Below, in pieces: positions 1 through 8,913 of a stretch of 11,397 nt of DNA. The stretch is from Symbiobacteriaceae bacterium. GTDB lineage: Bacteria; Bacillota; JAAYKD01; WRDA01. The notes below the pieces were generated by a model, which was given only the letters and a program-made list of their open reading frames with translations, did no database searches and was not told the DNA's origin. The DNA lies in NCBI GenBank assembly GCA_009779515.1, contig WREE01000052.1, positions 1 through 11,397 of the forward strand, read 5' to 3'. The translations under genes were made by a program, and so were the position numbers. How positions within the stretch are numbered: the first letter of the stretch is position 1; every line of letters starts with the position of its first letter.

Positions 1-501
1 CTGGTTTTAGCTACCATGATGATCCCCAGCGAGTCTTTAACTATCGCCAACTTTCGCACCATTTCCCGTCTAAGATGGATCGATACCTACCAGGCTCTCT
101 TTGTGCCTTACTTAGCGGGTGCATTTAATATTTACATTTTGCGAGAGGCATTTCTGGCAGTTCCCCGCCAACTTTATCTGGCGGCTAAGGTGGACGGTTG
201 TAGCGACTTCACTTACTTCCTACGGGTGTTATTACCTATTTGCCGCCCCTCCTTAATAACCATTGCTTTGCTGAAAGTTATTGCCACTTGGAACGCCTTT
301 CTCTGGCCACTCTTTGTCACCAATTCACGGAGTATGCGCGTTATTTCCTACGGTTTAATAGCCTTTCAACACGAATCTGGTTCCGACTATGCTTTAATGA
401 TGGCAGGTTCGATTATAACTATTCTCCCCATGCTCATCCTCTACTTTATTGCTCGTCGTCAAATCATCGAAGGTATTGCCCGAGGAGGTATTAAGGGGTA
501 A
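1..501 (+). CDS. Carbohydrate ABC transporter permease, MalG/UgpE type (5' truncated)
   Basis: This is the C-terminal part (166 residues visible) of an integral membrane subunit of a sugar ABC importer. The frame is open from base 1, so the gene starts before the window. The coupling loop that contacts the ATPase is clear: the segment LAAKVDGCSDF followed by LRVLLPICRPSL matches the EAA-loop pattern of binding-protein-dependent permeases. The following WNAFLWPLFVT and the end IIEGIARGGIKG are hallmarks of the CUT1 MalG/UgpE group. Hydrophobic segments flank the loop, and a last one (MMAGSIITILPMLILYFIA) precedes the basic C-terminus. The stop codon overlaps the start of the next gene by one base (TAATG). 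The rest of the transporter should lie upstream. The substrate cannot be inferred. Confidence 0.93.
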   Translation: MVLATMMIPSESLTIANFRTISRLRWIDTYQALFVPYLAGAFNIYILREAFLAVPRQLYLAAKVDGCSDFTYFLRVLLPICRPSLITIALLKVIATWNAFLWPLFVTNSRSMRVISYGLIAFQHESGSDYALMMAGSIITILPMLILYFIARRQIIEGIARGGIKG

Positions 502-1460
502 TGGAAGAACTCATCTACCAGATTTGGCTAAAAATAGCTGCCTACCAGGTGATTATTCTTCATTATCACGTCTTACCGGATTATGACGCTTTAGGCTCGG
601 TTTTCGCTTTGCAAGCAATTATTCGTGCCACCTGGCCGTCTAAGGAAGTCTATGTTGCCGGAGGAGTATCAGGATGGGACTTGCTGCCCCCAGGAGATAT
701 CCTAGAGGATAGCTGCTGGTCGGGAGCTCTGGTGATTATCTGCGACTGTAGTAATAAGGAGAGAGTGGAAGACCAGCGCTATCTTAAAGGTGACTTGGTG
801 ATTAAAATTGATCACCACCGGGATTTTCAGCCTTTTGGTAACTTGGTTTGGGTGGACACCACCATGGTAGCCACAGCGGAAATGATCTACCTGCTTTATC
901 TCTATGGCGACGCTCATTACCCTCTGCAGATCCCCCAGGAGGCTTATCTTTATCATTTTGCCGGTATGGTCACCGATAGTGGCAATTTCCGCTTCGTGGA
1001 AAAGGAGCAAGCAGCTCGCTTTTATCGCCATGCTTCTCAGGTGGTAGCGGCTGGGAATTTTTCCCCTCGGGAAGTTATGTCACAAATTTTTCAGCAAGAT
1101 GAGAAGATTCTACGTTATCGTGGCTATTTAATGAACTCCTTTATACGTCCCGTACCTTCTCTAGTTTACGCCAAGGTCGATGCGGTTAACCTGGAGCAGT
1201 TAGAGCTATCCTGGCAGGAAGCTGTAGGCCATGTTAACAGTCTGATGGGCATTAAAGGGGTATTAGTGTGGGCGCTCTTTGTAGAAGAACCTCCGGAGCG
1301 CCGCATTCTCTGCGAGCTGCGTTCCGGAGGTTTGGTCGTCAACGAATTAGCATATACCTTTGGTGGAGGAGGACATCCCTTAGCCAGTGGCTGTTCATTA
1401 ACAGGTTGGCAACAAGTGGATGAAGTTATTGCCGCTTTGCATAAATTAGTGAGTGGTTAG
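501..1460 (+). CDS. nrnA: DHH-DHHA1 family phosphoesterase, NrnA-like oligoribonuclease/pAp phosphatase
   Basis: Predicted cytosolic Mn-dependent phosphoesterase of 319 residues, close to the usual NrnA length. The DHH domain shows its motifs in order: HVLPDYDALGS (H23, D27, D29), VIICDCS (D82), IDHH (D104-H105-H106) and VTDSGNFRF (D159). The DHHA1 substrate-binding domain ends with a glycine-rich loop at residues 288-298 (FGGGGHPLASGC). NrnA enzymes degrade very short RNA oligonucleotides and dephosphorylate 3'-phosphoadenosine 5'-phosphate. The start ATG overlaps the permease stop, and AGGAGG lies a few bases upstream within the permease gene (from 483), so translation is probably coupled. 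A sugar-transport neighbour is unusual for this family, and other DHH-DHHA1 substrates remain possible. The 3' end overlaps the convergent gene by four bases. Confidence 0.88.
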   Translation: MEELIYQIWLKIAAYQVIILHYHVLPDYDALGSVFALQAIIRATWPSKEVYVAGGVSGWDLLPPGDILEDSCWSGALVIICDCSNKERVEDQRYLKGDLVIKIDHHRDFQPFGNLVWVDTTMVATAEMIYLLYLYGDAHYPLQIPQEAYLYHFAGMVTDSGNFRFVEKEQAARFYRHASQVVAAGNFSPREVMSQIFQQDEKILRYRGYLMNSFIRPVPSLVYAKVDAVNLEQLELSWQEAVGHVNSLMGIKGVLVWALFVEEPPERRILCELRSGGLVVNELAYTFGGGGHPLASGCSLTGWQQVDEVIAALHKLVSG

Positions 1461-2740
1461 TTTTGTTGTTGCCTTAGCTGACGGGCACGAAGACGCCGTA
1501 AAGGTCGTTCGGCATGGCTAAAAAAGGCTTTTAACCCCTTACAAAGAACATTACGCTGGGGATCTGGGTTAAAGGTGGTAGCAAAACGGTCTTTAGGGCA
1601 CCCTCCACGGCAATAAATAAGCACGGGACAACTGCGGCACTCAACTGCCAGGTTGTCTCTTTTATTTTGCCCGAACTGCACCTGCTGGGAGCTGTCCAGC
1701 ATATTGCTCAGGGAGTTACGGTGGATGCTGTCCAAGTAGTGTTGGGGGTTGACAAAATGGTCACAGGAATAGACCGAACCGCCATGTTCTACTACCAACA
1801 CCCGTCCACAGGTGGAGGAGAGATAGCAGAGGCTGGGAGAGTTACCAGCTTGGATAGAAGCCATGGTGGAGAACAGTTGTATGGCATAATCGGCAGTGTC
1901 TTGGCTAATCCAGGCATCAAAAATGGTGGTTAAAAAATGGTTGTAGCTTTCCGGGGTTACGGCATCCGGGGTAAGAGTGTAGCTGGGAGTTGCTTCCTCC
2001 CCGTTAGGATCAAGAGTTCGCCGGATAATGGGGATAAACTGCATCCAATTAAAGCCTAGCTGTTTGAGACCCTCATACACTTCCAAAGGGTTTTCCGTAC
2101 TCACCGCAGATACCGAACAGAGGAGGTCGGTGGGGATTTTGTAGGATTTAAGCAGCCTAGCAACAGCAGCCACCCGCTGATAGGTACCTTCCCCCGTAAG
2201 ATCCCGGCGATGGGTATCGTGAACCAGAGCAGAGCCGTCCACACTTAAACCTACTTCAAACCCTTCCGTAGCGAGAAAGTCCAACCATTCCTCATTTAGT
2301 AACAAACCGTTGGTTTGCATACTGTTGACAAACTTGTGGTCTGGGGTTTGGTTATGTTGCTGTAGCTCTACTACCTGGCGATAAAAATTTAGCCCTGCCA
2401 GAGTTGGTTCGCCGCCATGCCAGACACAGTGTATTTCCCCGGGAGGAGCGGCGCGACTCAACCGATAAAAAAGAATATCTAAAGTTTCTTCGGAAATGAG
2501 AGCTGGTAAATTGGGGTTGGCTGGCTTAACCCAGGGAGTGGGCACAGCATCAGGCGGGAGGCTGTGGTCAGTGTTCAAGTAATAACAGTAACTGCAGGCC
2601 ATATTACAGCGTGAAGCTACCGGTTTGATCATAACCGCAAAGGGATTATCTTGGGGTGTCTCCAGGGGGAGGATGTAGGGTCGGCTATTTTTGCGGCTAG
2701 GGGGTTTGGCACTTGGGGAGGATGGTTTTAGGTGGCTCAT
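1457..2740 (-). CDS. Radical SAM/SPASM protein, anaerobic sulfatase-maturating enzyme (anSME) type
   Basis: Predicted oxygen-sensitive enzyme of 427 residues. The radical SAM cluster motif is CNMACSYC (C45, C49, C52), followed by the SAM-binding GGEP at 109-112. The C-terminal SPASM region carries eight cysteines in the anSME arrangement (C305, C311, C326, C368, C371, C377, C381, C400), enough for two auxiliary [4Fe-4S] clusters. CD at 326-327 matches the cysteine and catalytic aspartate of characterised anSMEs, and GGCPKDRF at 379-386 is typical. Known members oxidise a Cys or Ser of type I sulfatases to formylglycine. No sulfatase lies in the window, so the substrate may be encoded elsewhere or be a different peptide. 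Residues 1-32 are a Ser/Pro/Lys-rich extension. I chose the ATG at 2740, five bases after the preceding stop; an in-frame TTG at 2791 would overlap the upstream gene by 46 bases. Last gene of the five-gene operon. Confidence 0.85.
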   Translation of the reverse strand: MSHLKPSSPSAKPPSRKNSRPYILPLETPQDNPFAVMIKPVASRCNMACSYCYYLNTDHSLPPDAVPTPWVKPANPNLPALISEETLDILFYRLSRAAPPGEIHCVWHGGEPTLAGLNFYRQVVELQQHNQTPDHKFVNSMQTNGLLLNEEWLDFLATEGFEVGLSVDGSALVHDTHRRDLTGEGTYQRVAAVARLLKSYKIPTDLLCSVSAVSTENPLEVYEGLKQLGFNWMQFIPIIRRTLDPNGEEATPSYTLTPDAVTPESYNHFLTTIFDAWISQDTADYAIQLFSTMASIQAGNSPSLCYLSSTCGRVLVVEHGGSVYSCDHFVNPQHYLDSIHRNSLSNMLDSSQQVQFGQNKRDNLAVECRSCPVLIYCRGGCPKDRFATTFNPDPQRNVLCKGLKAFFSHAERPLRRLRARQLRQQQN

Positions 2741-2745
2741 ACCGG

Positions 2746-3513
2746 TTATGGGGTAAGATGCTGTTTGAAGAACACCAAGGCTTTTTCCCAAGAGTCCATA
2801 GCTTGTTTGGGACGATAGCTTTCACCATGATAATACCAAAAGCCATGCCCGGCATCATCATAGCGGTGGAAGATGTAATCTTTGCCGTGTTTTTTTAGCT
2901 CCGCTTCATGGAGATTGACTTGCTCGGCAGTGGGAGAGCGGTCGTCATTACCGAAGATACCCATGAGAGGGATGGCAAGATCGGAGGTGTAGTCAATAGG
3001 AGCTACCGGTCGGGCAGGGGTAAGCTGTTCCGGTGCGGCGATAACCCCGCCTCCCCAGCAGTCGATAGCAGCGCTTAAACCGGTGACGCGGCAAGCTGCT
3101 AGGTAGGCGTGACGCCCCCCGGAACACATACCGATGACCCCTACTTTGCCGTTACCATAAGGTAAAGACTGTAGATAATGAACCGCTCCCTGGCAATCGC
3201 CTAACACGGAGGCGTCAGGAACCCCACCGGCAGCACGAGCTGCCTGGGAAACCTCCGTGGGGGTACCGTGACCGTAAGCATCGAAAATATCTGGGCAGAG
3301 GGTGACAAAGCCGTGATGGGAGAAACGGCGGGCGGTTTCCCGGCACCATTCATCCCAGCCGGGCATATGAGGGATGAGGATAATACTGGGATAAGGACCG
3401 GGACCCAAAGGACGTGAAAGATAAGCGTGTAACGGCTTATCTTGATAGCCGGGATACATGATAGTTTCAGCTAACATTCCCTCATACAAACCGGTGTTTT
3501 GTTGATTCCACAT
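2746..3513 (-). CDS. Dienelactone hydrolase family protein
   Basis: Alpha/beta hydrolase of 255 residues, the usual size for the family. The Cys-Asp-His triad of dienelactone hydrolases is visible: nucleophile C130 in GVIGMCSGGRH (the GxCxGG form of the nucleophile elbow), D191 in IFGNDDRSPT, and H223 in YDDAGHGFW. E55 in WDEWCRETARRF is at the place of the conserved glutamate that controls the cysteine in the classical enzyme. There is no signal peptide, so it is probably cytosolic. Family members hydrolyse lactones or esters; the substrate here is unknown. The ATG at 3513 is chosen because GGAAG lies seven bases upstream. In-frame ATG at 3531 and TTG at 3558 lack a comparable site, and the TTG would overlap the preceding gene. 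It lies 28 bases after the DUF3006 gene and 5 bases before the radical SAM gene. Confidence 0.88.
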   Translation of the reverse strand: MWNQQNTGLYEGMLAETIMYPGYQDKPLHAYLSRPLGPGPYPSIILIPHMPGWDEWCRETARRFSHHGFVTLCPDIFDAYGHGTPTEVSQAARAAGGVPDASVLGDCQGAVHYLQSLPYGNGKVGVIGMCSGGRHAYLAACRVTGLSAAIDCWGGGVIAAPEQLTPARPVAPIDYTSDLAIPLMGIFGNDDRSPTAEQVNLHEAELKKHGKDYIFHRYDDAGHGFWYYHGESYRPKQAMDSWEKALVFFKQHLTP

Positions 3514-3541
3514 AGGGCTTCTTCCTTTCATAACTGCTTGT

Positions 3542-3766
3542 CTACAGGCGTTTCGCAAACAAACGGTGCAAGCGCTCGTGGTTCTCCTTGCGTAAGGCAG
3601 CGGTGGCTTCGGTATCTATGACCCAACCTGCCTGGGTTTGTTGTAAGATATCTCCTTCGCGGCACTGGAGAGGGAGTTCCGAGCGCAGTATATTGAGCTG
3701 CTTGGTCGGTGAAATTAAGACTGCCCAATATTCTTCAAAGCGGTCGATGGTGTAGCTTTGAGCCAA
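3542..3766 (-). CDS. DUF3006 domain-containing small protein
   Basis: A 74-residue protein matching the DUF3006 pattern: an N-terminal TIDRFEEYWAVLI strand pair, a central EGDIL turn, a GWVIDTEAT segment, and a basic C-terminal helix (ALRKENHERLHRLFAKR). The function of the family is not known. Such proteins are often encoded next to secreted or membrane-anchored MBL-fold proteins related to the ComEC C-terminal domain, and that is the case here. The start is TTG at 3766, supported by a strong ribosome binding site (GGGAGGTGA) seven bases upstream. That site contains the stop codon of the preceding MBL gene, so the two genes are probably translated together. I infer an accessory role to the MBL protein, but nothing in the sequence proves it. 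Confidence 0.82.
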   Translation of the reverse strand: MAQSYTIDRFEEYWAVLISPTKQLNILRSELPLQCREGDILQQTQAGWVIDTEATAALRKENHERLHRLFAKRL

Positions 3767-3773
3767 CCAGAGC

Positions 3774-4730
3774 TCACCTCCCTGGGGATGTACTCACATA
3801 GAGTTTTGTACCATTGCTGTACAGGGAAAGGTGTCCGTCCAGATCCGTCCGGTAAACTGCAACTTGCGAAGCCGAAAAGAGGTCTAGTATTTCTTGATGG
3901 GGATGACCATAAGAGTTGCCAGCCCCACAACTAATAAAGGCAACTACCGGGTCGACGGCGGCTAAGAAATTGGGAGAAGTGGAAGTGGTGCTGCCATGGT
4001 GGGCTACTTTTAGAAAATCGGCTTGCAGGTTTACTCCAGCTGCCATAAGATCGCTTTCAATATCTTTTTCCAGATCCCCGGCGAGCAGAAAGGAGGTGGT
4101 GCCGAAGGAGAGATGAACCAATACCGAAGCATTGTTCAAGTTGCGAAAAACAGCTCCTTCCGGGGGATAGAGAAAGGTGAGTTTACCCATTTTCCAAGGT
4201 AGTTCCATACCAGCGGTGGCTTGGTAAACATCGATATTGTTAGATTCCAGGGCGCTTAACATATCGCTGAAAGTGACTGTAGTATGAGAAGCGTCCGGGA
4301 GGTAAAAACTGCCGATGGAGAGGTTTTGGATGACCGCAGCCATACCGCCAATATGGTCTTCGTGGGGGTGGGTGGCGATAACATAATCCAGGTGTTTAAT
4401 CCCTTCTGCTGCTAAGAACTCCAGTACGGTTGCGCTCTGGGAGCGGCTGCCGGCATCGATGAGCATAGTTTCTCCCAGAGAGGAGGTCAGGAGGAGCGCA
4501 TCCCCCTGACCTACATCCAGCATCTGAAGGCGCACCCAATCTCCCTCCAGGTTAAAGGAGTCGTCGGAGAGGTTGGCAGCACCGGGTAGTATGCTTGGCA
4601 GGAAACGTGATACGATAAGGACTAGAAGACAAGCAAATAAAGAAATTATTAAAGAAACGTTGGAAGTGCGCTTCGGGGGAGGGGTGGCACGGGAACGACT
4701 GGGAGAGCGGCTACGGGGGGTATTGCTCAC
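3774..4730 (-). CDS. Membrane-anchored MBL-fold hydrolase, ComEC/Rec2 C-terminal-domain type
   Basis: Protein of 318 residues with a basic, Ser/Arg/Pro-rich N-terminus (1-23), one hydrophobic segment (about 26-41) and an extracytoplasmic metallo-beta-lactamase domain. The domain begins LQMLDVGQGDALLL, typical of the soluble C-terminal domain of ComEC. The metal site is HPHEDH (H121, H123, D125, H126), with AGDLE (D219), VAHHGS (H244/H245) and GHPHQE (H276, H278) following. The ComEC domain has been proposed to degrade the non-transforming DNA strand, so stand-alone homologues may be nucleases, but other phosphoesterase activities are possible. The channel part of ComEC is absent, so this is not ComEC itself. 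The start is GTG, overlapping the preceding stop by four bases (GTGA), with AGGAG eight bases upstream. Seven bases separate it from the DUF3006 gene. Confidence 0.88.
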   Translation of the reverse strand: MSNTPRSRSPSRSRATPPPKRTSNVSLIISLFACLLVLIVSRFLPSILPGAANLSDDSFNLEGDWVRLQMLDVGQGDALLLTSSLGETMLIDAGSRSQSATVLEFLAAEGIKHLDYVIATHPHEDHIGGMAAVIQNLSIGSFYLPDASHTTVTFSDMLSALESNNIDVYQATAGMELPWKMGKLTFLYPPEGAVFRNLNNASVLVHLSFGTTSFLLAGDLEKDIESDLMAAGVNLQADFLKVAHHGSTTSTSPNFLAAVDPVVAFISCGAGNSYGHPHQEILDLFSASQVAVYRTDLDGHLSLYSNGTKLYVSTSPGR

Positions 4731-6715
4731 TTAAGATACTCCTCGAACCAACCGGCAATATGCTCTAACCGTTCAACCCTGTGTTTCGGCTGTCCCGAAC
4801 GGGAGAGCTCGTGACTTTCGTTAGGGAAGCGGACGAAGACTACAGTTTTTTTCAACCACTTAAGGGCGGTATAGAACTGCTCTCCCTGTTCTATGGGACA
4901 GCGGTAGTCTAGCTCCGAATGGATTATCTTTAGGGGGGTAGTTATATTTTCCACGTACATAATGGGGGAGTGCTCCAGGTAGTGCTGGTAGTTGATCCAA
5001 GGTTTGCCGTCGAACTCATACTCGCCGTTGTTATAACCTACATCGGAAGTGCCGAACATGCTGAAGCGATTACTGGTGGAGCGAGCAGTAACTGCAGCTT
5101 TGAAGCGGTTCGTCTGACCGATGACCCAGTTGGTCATATAGCCACCGTAAGAGCCGCCGGTGAGCCCCATCTTATCTCCATCCAGGAAGCTCCATTTCGC
5201 CAGAGCCTCATCCACGGCTTGCATAACATCCCGGTAGTCTTGTCCACCCCAATCGTGATGGGTGGCAGCGACAAACTTTTGTCCGTAACCGGAAGAGCCC
5301 TGGGGATTGCTGAAGATAACAGCGAACCCTTTAGCACACAGCATTTGCATTTCGAAGTGGTAAGCCATACCATAAGAGGAATGTGGGCCACCGTGAATTT
5401 GCAGCACTAAAGGAACTTTCTGATTGGGAGAGGCAACCGGATCGAAGCCGTAAGGTTTGAGCATCCAGCCTTCGACATTGACGTCGTTGGAGGCAGTAAA
5501 GGAGTAGTGTTCTGGTAGCGAAACCCAGACTTCGTTAAACCAAGTTTGGTTGCAAGCAGTTAGACGCTTACCCTTATCACCGGAGAGATAGAACGAATGG
5601 AGGTCGCCAATATTATCCGGGGAGGTGATAGCCATAATAAAGGTGTCGCTCCCTTTATGGTAGGATAAACCATAAATGACCTGCTGAGCCGGGGAGAGTA
5701 TTTCCGGTTCGCCGCCGTTACTGGCTACACGGTAGAGGTGGGTGGAGCCACCTTTGGCTGTGACGAAGTAGAGCCATTGGTCATCTTTCGACCACAAAGG
5801 TTTAGGTAAGGCGCCAGAAACCATATCGGCGCCAATACCACTACTGACTGCCTGGTCGAAATTGCTGAGTATCTGGGTAGGTTTCCCGCCACCGGCAGGG
5901 AGAATCCAGAGCTTACTTAAAGTCGCGCCGCGAAATTCCCCTTGATGACCAAAGCAGGCTATACGCTGTCCGTCGCCGCTGTAGCTGGGGGAAGACCAAC
6001 TACCACTGCCATCGGTGAGTATTTTAATCTCGCCGGATTCCAGGGTATATTCGTAAATTTCGTTATGGCTGCTATAATCGGCATCTTCAAATCTTTTACC
6101 GGTAAAGATAAATTTGGTGCCACATTTTGCCCAAGTTGGGTTTCCCTGATCGTAATCACCATTGGTAAGCTGTTTTACCTCGCCGTTTTCGGCATTTACC
6201 AGGAAGATGTGCCCGCGGCGATCCCCATGGTAGCCTTCGCCATTCATTTTGTAGTGGAGTCGGGTAATGACTTTAACATCGCTTTTAGGTGCGCCAGCCG
6301 GAGCCTCATCTTCGGGACCAATGCGCGCGGTTGCCAAAAGCTGCTTGCCATCGGGACTCCAGGTAATTCCTCCCAAAGGCCGTTTGAATTTCGTGAGCTG
6401 TTTGGCTTCGCCACCTGTCGCCGGGATGAGCCAGATTTGGTTGTTACCGGAGCGACTGGAGATAAAAGCGACTTGGGTACCGCAGGGAGACCAACGGGGA
6501 GAGGTGTCGGATCTGGTGCCGGAAGTGAAAGCACGGGGTTCACCTTGCAGGAGGTCGACCATCCAGATTTGGTTGAGATACTTAGTTTTGTCCTCAGGAT
6601 CGACTACCTTTTGCACATAAAGCACTTTTTTACCATCAGGAGAAATTTGGGGATCGGAGATCCATTTTAACTGGTACAGATCTTCAATAGTGATGGGGCG
6701 CTGTGGGTTTGACAT
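4727..6715 (-). CDS. S9 family serine peptidase (acylaminoacyl-peptidase/prolyl oligopeptidase type)
   Basis: Protein of 662 residues with a two-domain S9 structure. Residues from about 10 to 400 form a beta-propeller with TolB/PD40-like blades marked by ISPDGKKVLY (24-33), WSPCGTQVAF (75-84) and WSPDGKQLLA (119-128). The C-terminal alpha/beta hydrolase domain has the oxyanion segment HGGPH (441-445), the nucleophile S522 in GGSYGGY, D603 in HSELDYRCP and H635 in PNESHE. The propeller limits access to short peptides, so the likely role is oligopeptide or N-acyl-peptide cleavage in the cytosol; no signal peptide is seen. The ATG at 6715 is preferred because AAGGAGG lies eight bases upstream. 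An in-frame ATG at 6781 would add 22 residues but lacks a good ribosome binding site. First gene of the minus-strand operon and divergent from uvrB. Confidence 0.92.
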   Translation of the reverse strand: MSNPQRPITIEDLYQLKWISDPQISPDGKKVLYVQKVVDPEDKTKYLNQIWMVDLLQGEPRAFTSGTRSDTSPRWSPCGTQVAFISSRSGNNQIWLIPATGGEAKQLTKFKRPLGGITWSPDGKQLLATARIGPEDEAPAGAPKSDVKVITRLHYKMNGEGYHGDRRGHIFLVNAENGEVKQLTNGDYDQGNPTWAKCGTKFIFTGKRFEDADYSSHNEIYEYTLESGEIKILTDGSGSWSSPSYSGDGQRIACFGHQGEFRGATLSKLWILPAGGGKPTQILSNFDQAVSSGIGADMVSGALPKPLWSKDDQWLYFVTAKGGSTHLYRVASNGGEPEILSPAQQVIYGLSYHKGSDTFIMAITSPDNIGDLHSFYLSGDKGKRLTACNQTWFNEVWVSLPEHYSFTASNDVNVEGWMLKPYGFDPVASPNQKVPLVLQIHGGPHSSYGMAYHFEMQMLCAKGFAVIFSNPQGSSGYGQKFVAATHHDWGGQDYRDVMQAVDEALAKWSFLDGDKMGLTGGSYGGYMTNWVIGQTNRFKAAVTARSTSNRFSMFGTSDVGYNNGEYEFDGKPWINYQHYLEHSPIMYVENITTPLKIIHSELDYRCPIEQGEQFYTALKWLKKTVVFVRFPNESHELSRSGQPKHRVERLEHIAGWFEEYLK

Positions 6716-6723
6716 GCTTACTT

Positions 6724-6730
6724 CCTCCTT
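6724..6730 (-). promoter_or_regulatory. Ribosome binding site deciding the S9 peptidase start
   Basis: AAGGAGG on the minus strand, eight bases before the ATG at 6715. It favours this start over the in-frame ATG at 6781. Confidence 0.85.
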
Positions 6731-6833
6731 TTTACTTGGGTGAAAGATCCTTTGCAAAGCTGGAAAGTTTATCTTTTTCATTTCGCTTCGTAGAAATAAA
6801 TAACCTGCAGATTTTTTGCCACCTTTCCCTTAT

Positions 6834-6863
6834 TTCATAATCGTGGTATAATAGTAACGGCAA
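6834..6863 (-). promoter_or_regulatory. Possible promoter of the minus-strand operon (weak)
   Basis: On the minus strand, TTGCCG (6863-6858) and TATGAA (6839-6834) are separated by 18 bases. Each matches four of six vegetative consensus positions. It overlaps the uvrB promoter on the other strand, which would make the two transcription units compete. This is the best candidate I could find in the divergent gap, but it is weak. Confidence 0.25.
6844..6852 (+). promoter_or_regulatory. Extended -10 promoter of uvrB
   Basis: TGGTATAAT is a perfect TATAAT preceded by TGn, the extended -10 form recognised by the vegetative sigma factor. The hexamer at the -35 position (about 6824-6829) is poor, as expected for this class. 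The predicted transcription start, near 6859, lies only about five bases before the ATG at 6864, which favours 6882 as the true uvrB start. No GAAC-N4-GTTC SOS operator is seen between 6716 and 6881. Confidence 0.7.
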
Positions 6864-6866
6864 ATG

Positions 6867-6873
6867 AAGGGAG
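6867..6873 (+). promoter_or_regulatory. Ribosome binding site deciding the uvrB start
   Basis: AAGGGAG lies eight bases before the ATG at 6882. The in-frame ATG at 6864 has no purine-rich site upstream. Confidence 0.75.
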
Positions 6874-6881
6874 ATGCTGGT

Positions 6882-8860
<1,979 letters not shown>

Positions 8861-8864
<4 letters not shown>

Positions 8865-8889
8865 TAATTGGTTCGTATTCTGCTATAAT
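8861..8889 (+). promoter_or_regulatory. Strong vegetative (sigma-A type) promoter
   Basis: TTGATA (8861-8866), then 17 bases, then TATAAT (8884-8889). This matches five of six and six of six consensus positions at the optimal spacing. The -35 box overlaps the uvrB stop codon (TGA, 8862-8864). Transcription should start near 8896, giving a very short leader that begins just before the GGAGGTG ribosome binding site of the next gene. It probably drives the unknown gene and ymdB. Confidence 0.85.
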
Positions 8890-8901
8890 GCTGCTACTAA
8901 T

Positions 8902-8908
8902 GGAGGTG
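8902..8908 (+). promoter_or_regulatory. Ribosome binding site of the unknown gene
   Basis: GGAGGTG lies five bases before the ATG at 8914 and fixes this start. Longer in-frame readings that begin inside uvrB start upstream of the predicted transcript. Confidence 0.85.
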
Positions 8909-8913
8909 TGCGT

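Noticed and set aside
2741..2791. TTG start at 2791 for the radical SAM protein
   Set aside because: It would overlap the dienelactone hydrolase gene by 46 bases and has no convincing ribosome binding site. The ATG at 2740 lies directly after that gene's stop.
3528..3930. Two other minus-strand open frames overlapping the DUF3006 and MBL genes (3528-3728 and 3715-3930)
   Set aside because: They overlap recognisable genes in another frame and show low-complexity or implausible protein sequence.
5942..6670. Long open frame of 242 codons on the plus strand
   Set aside because: It lies wholly antisense to the propeller domain of the S9 peptidase, has no ribosome binding site or family resemblance, and its residue pattern is that of a reverse-strand shadow.
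6716..6781. In-frame 22-codon N-terminal extension of the S9 peptidase from ATG 6781
   Set aside because: The AAGGAGG site lies within the extension and points to the ATG at 6715. The upstream ATG has no good site. A small leader peptide is not supported either, because the frame has no stop before 6715.
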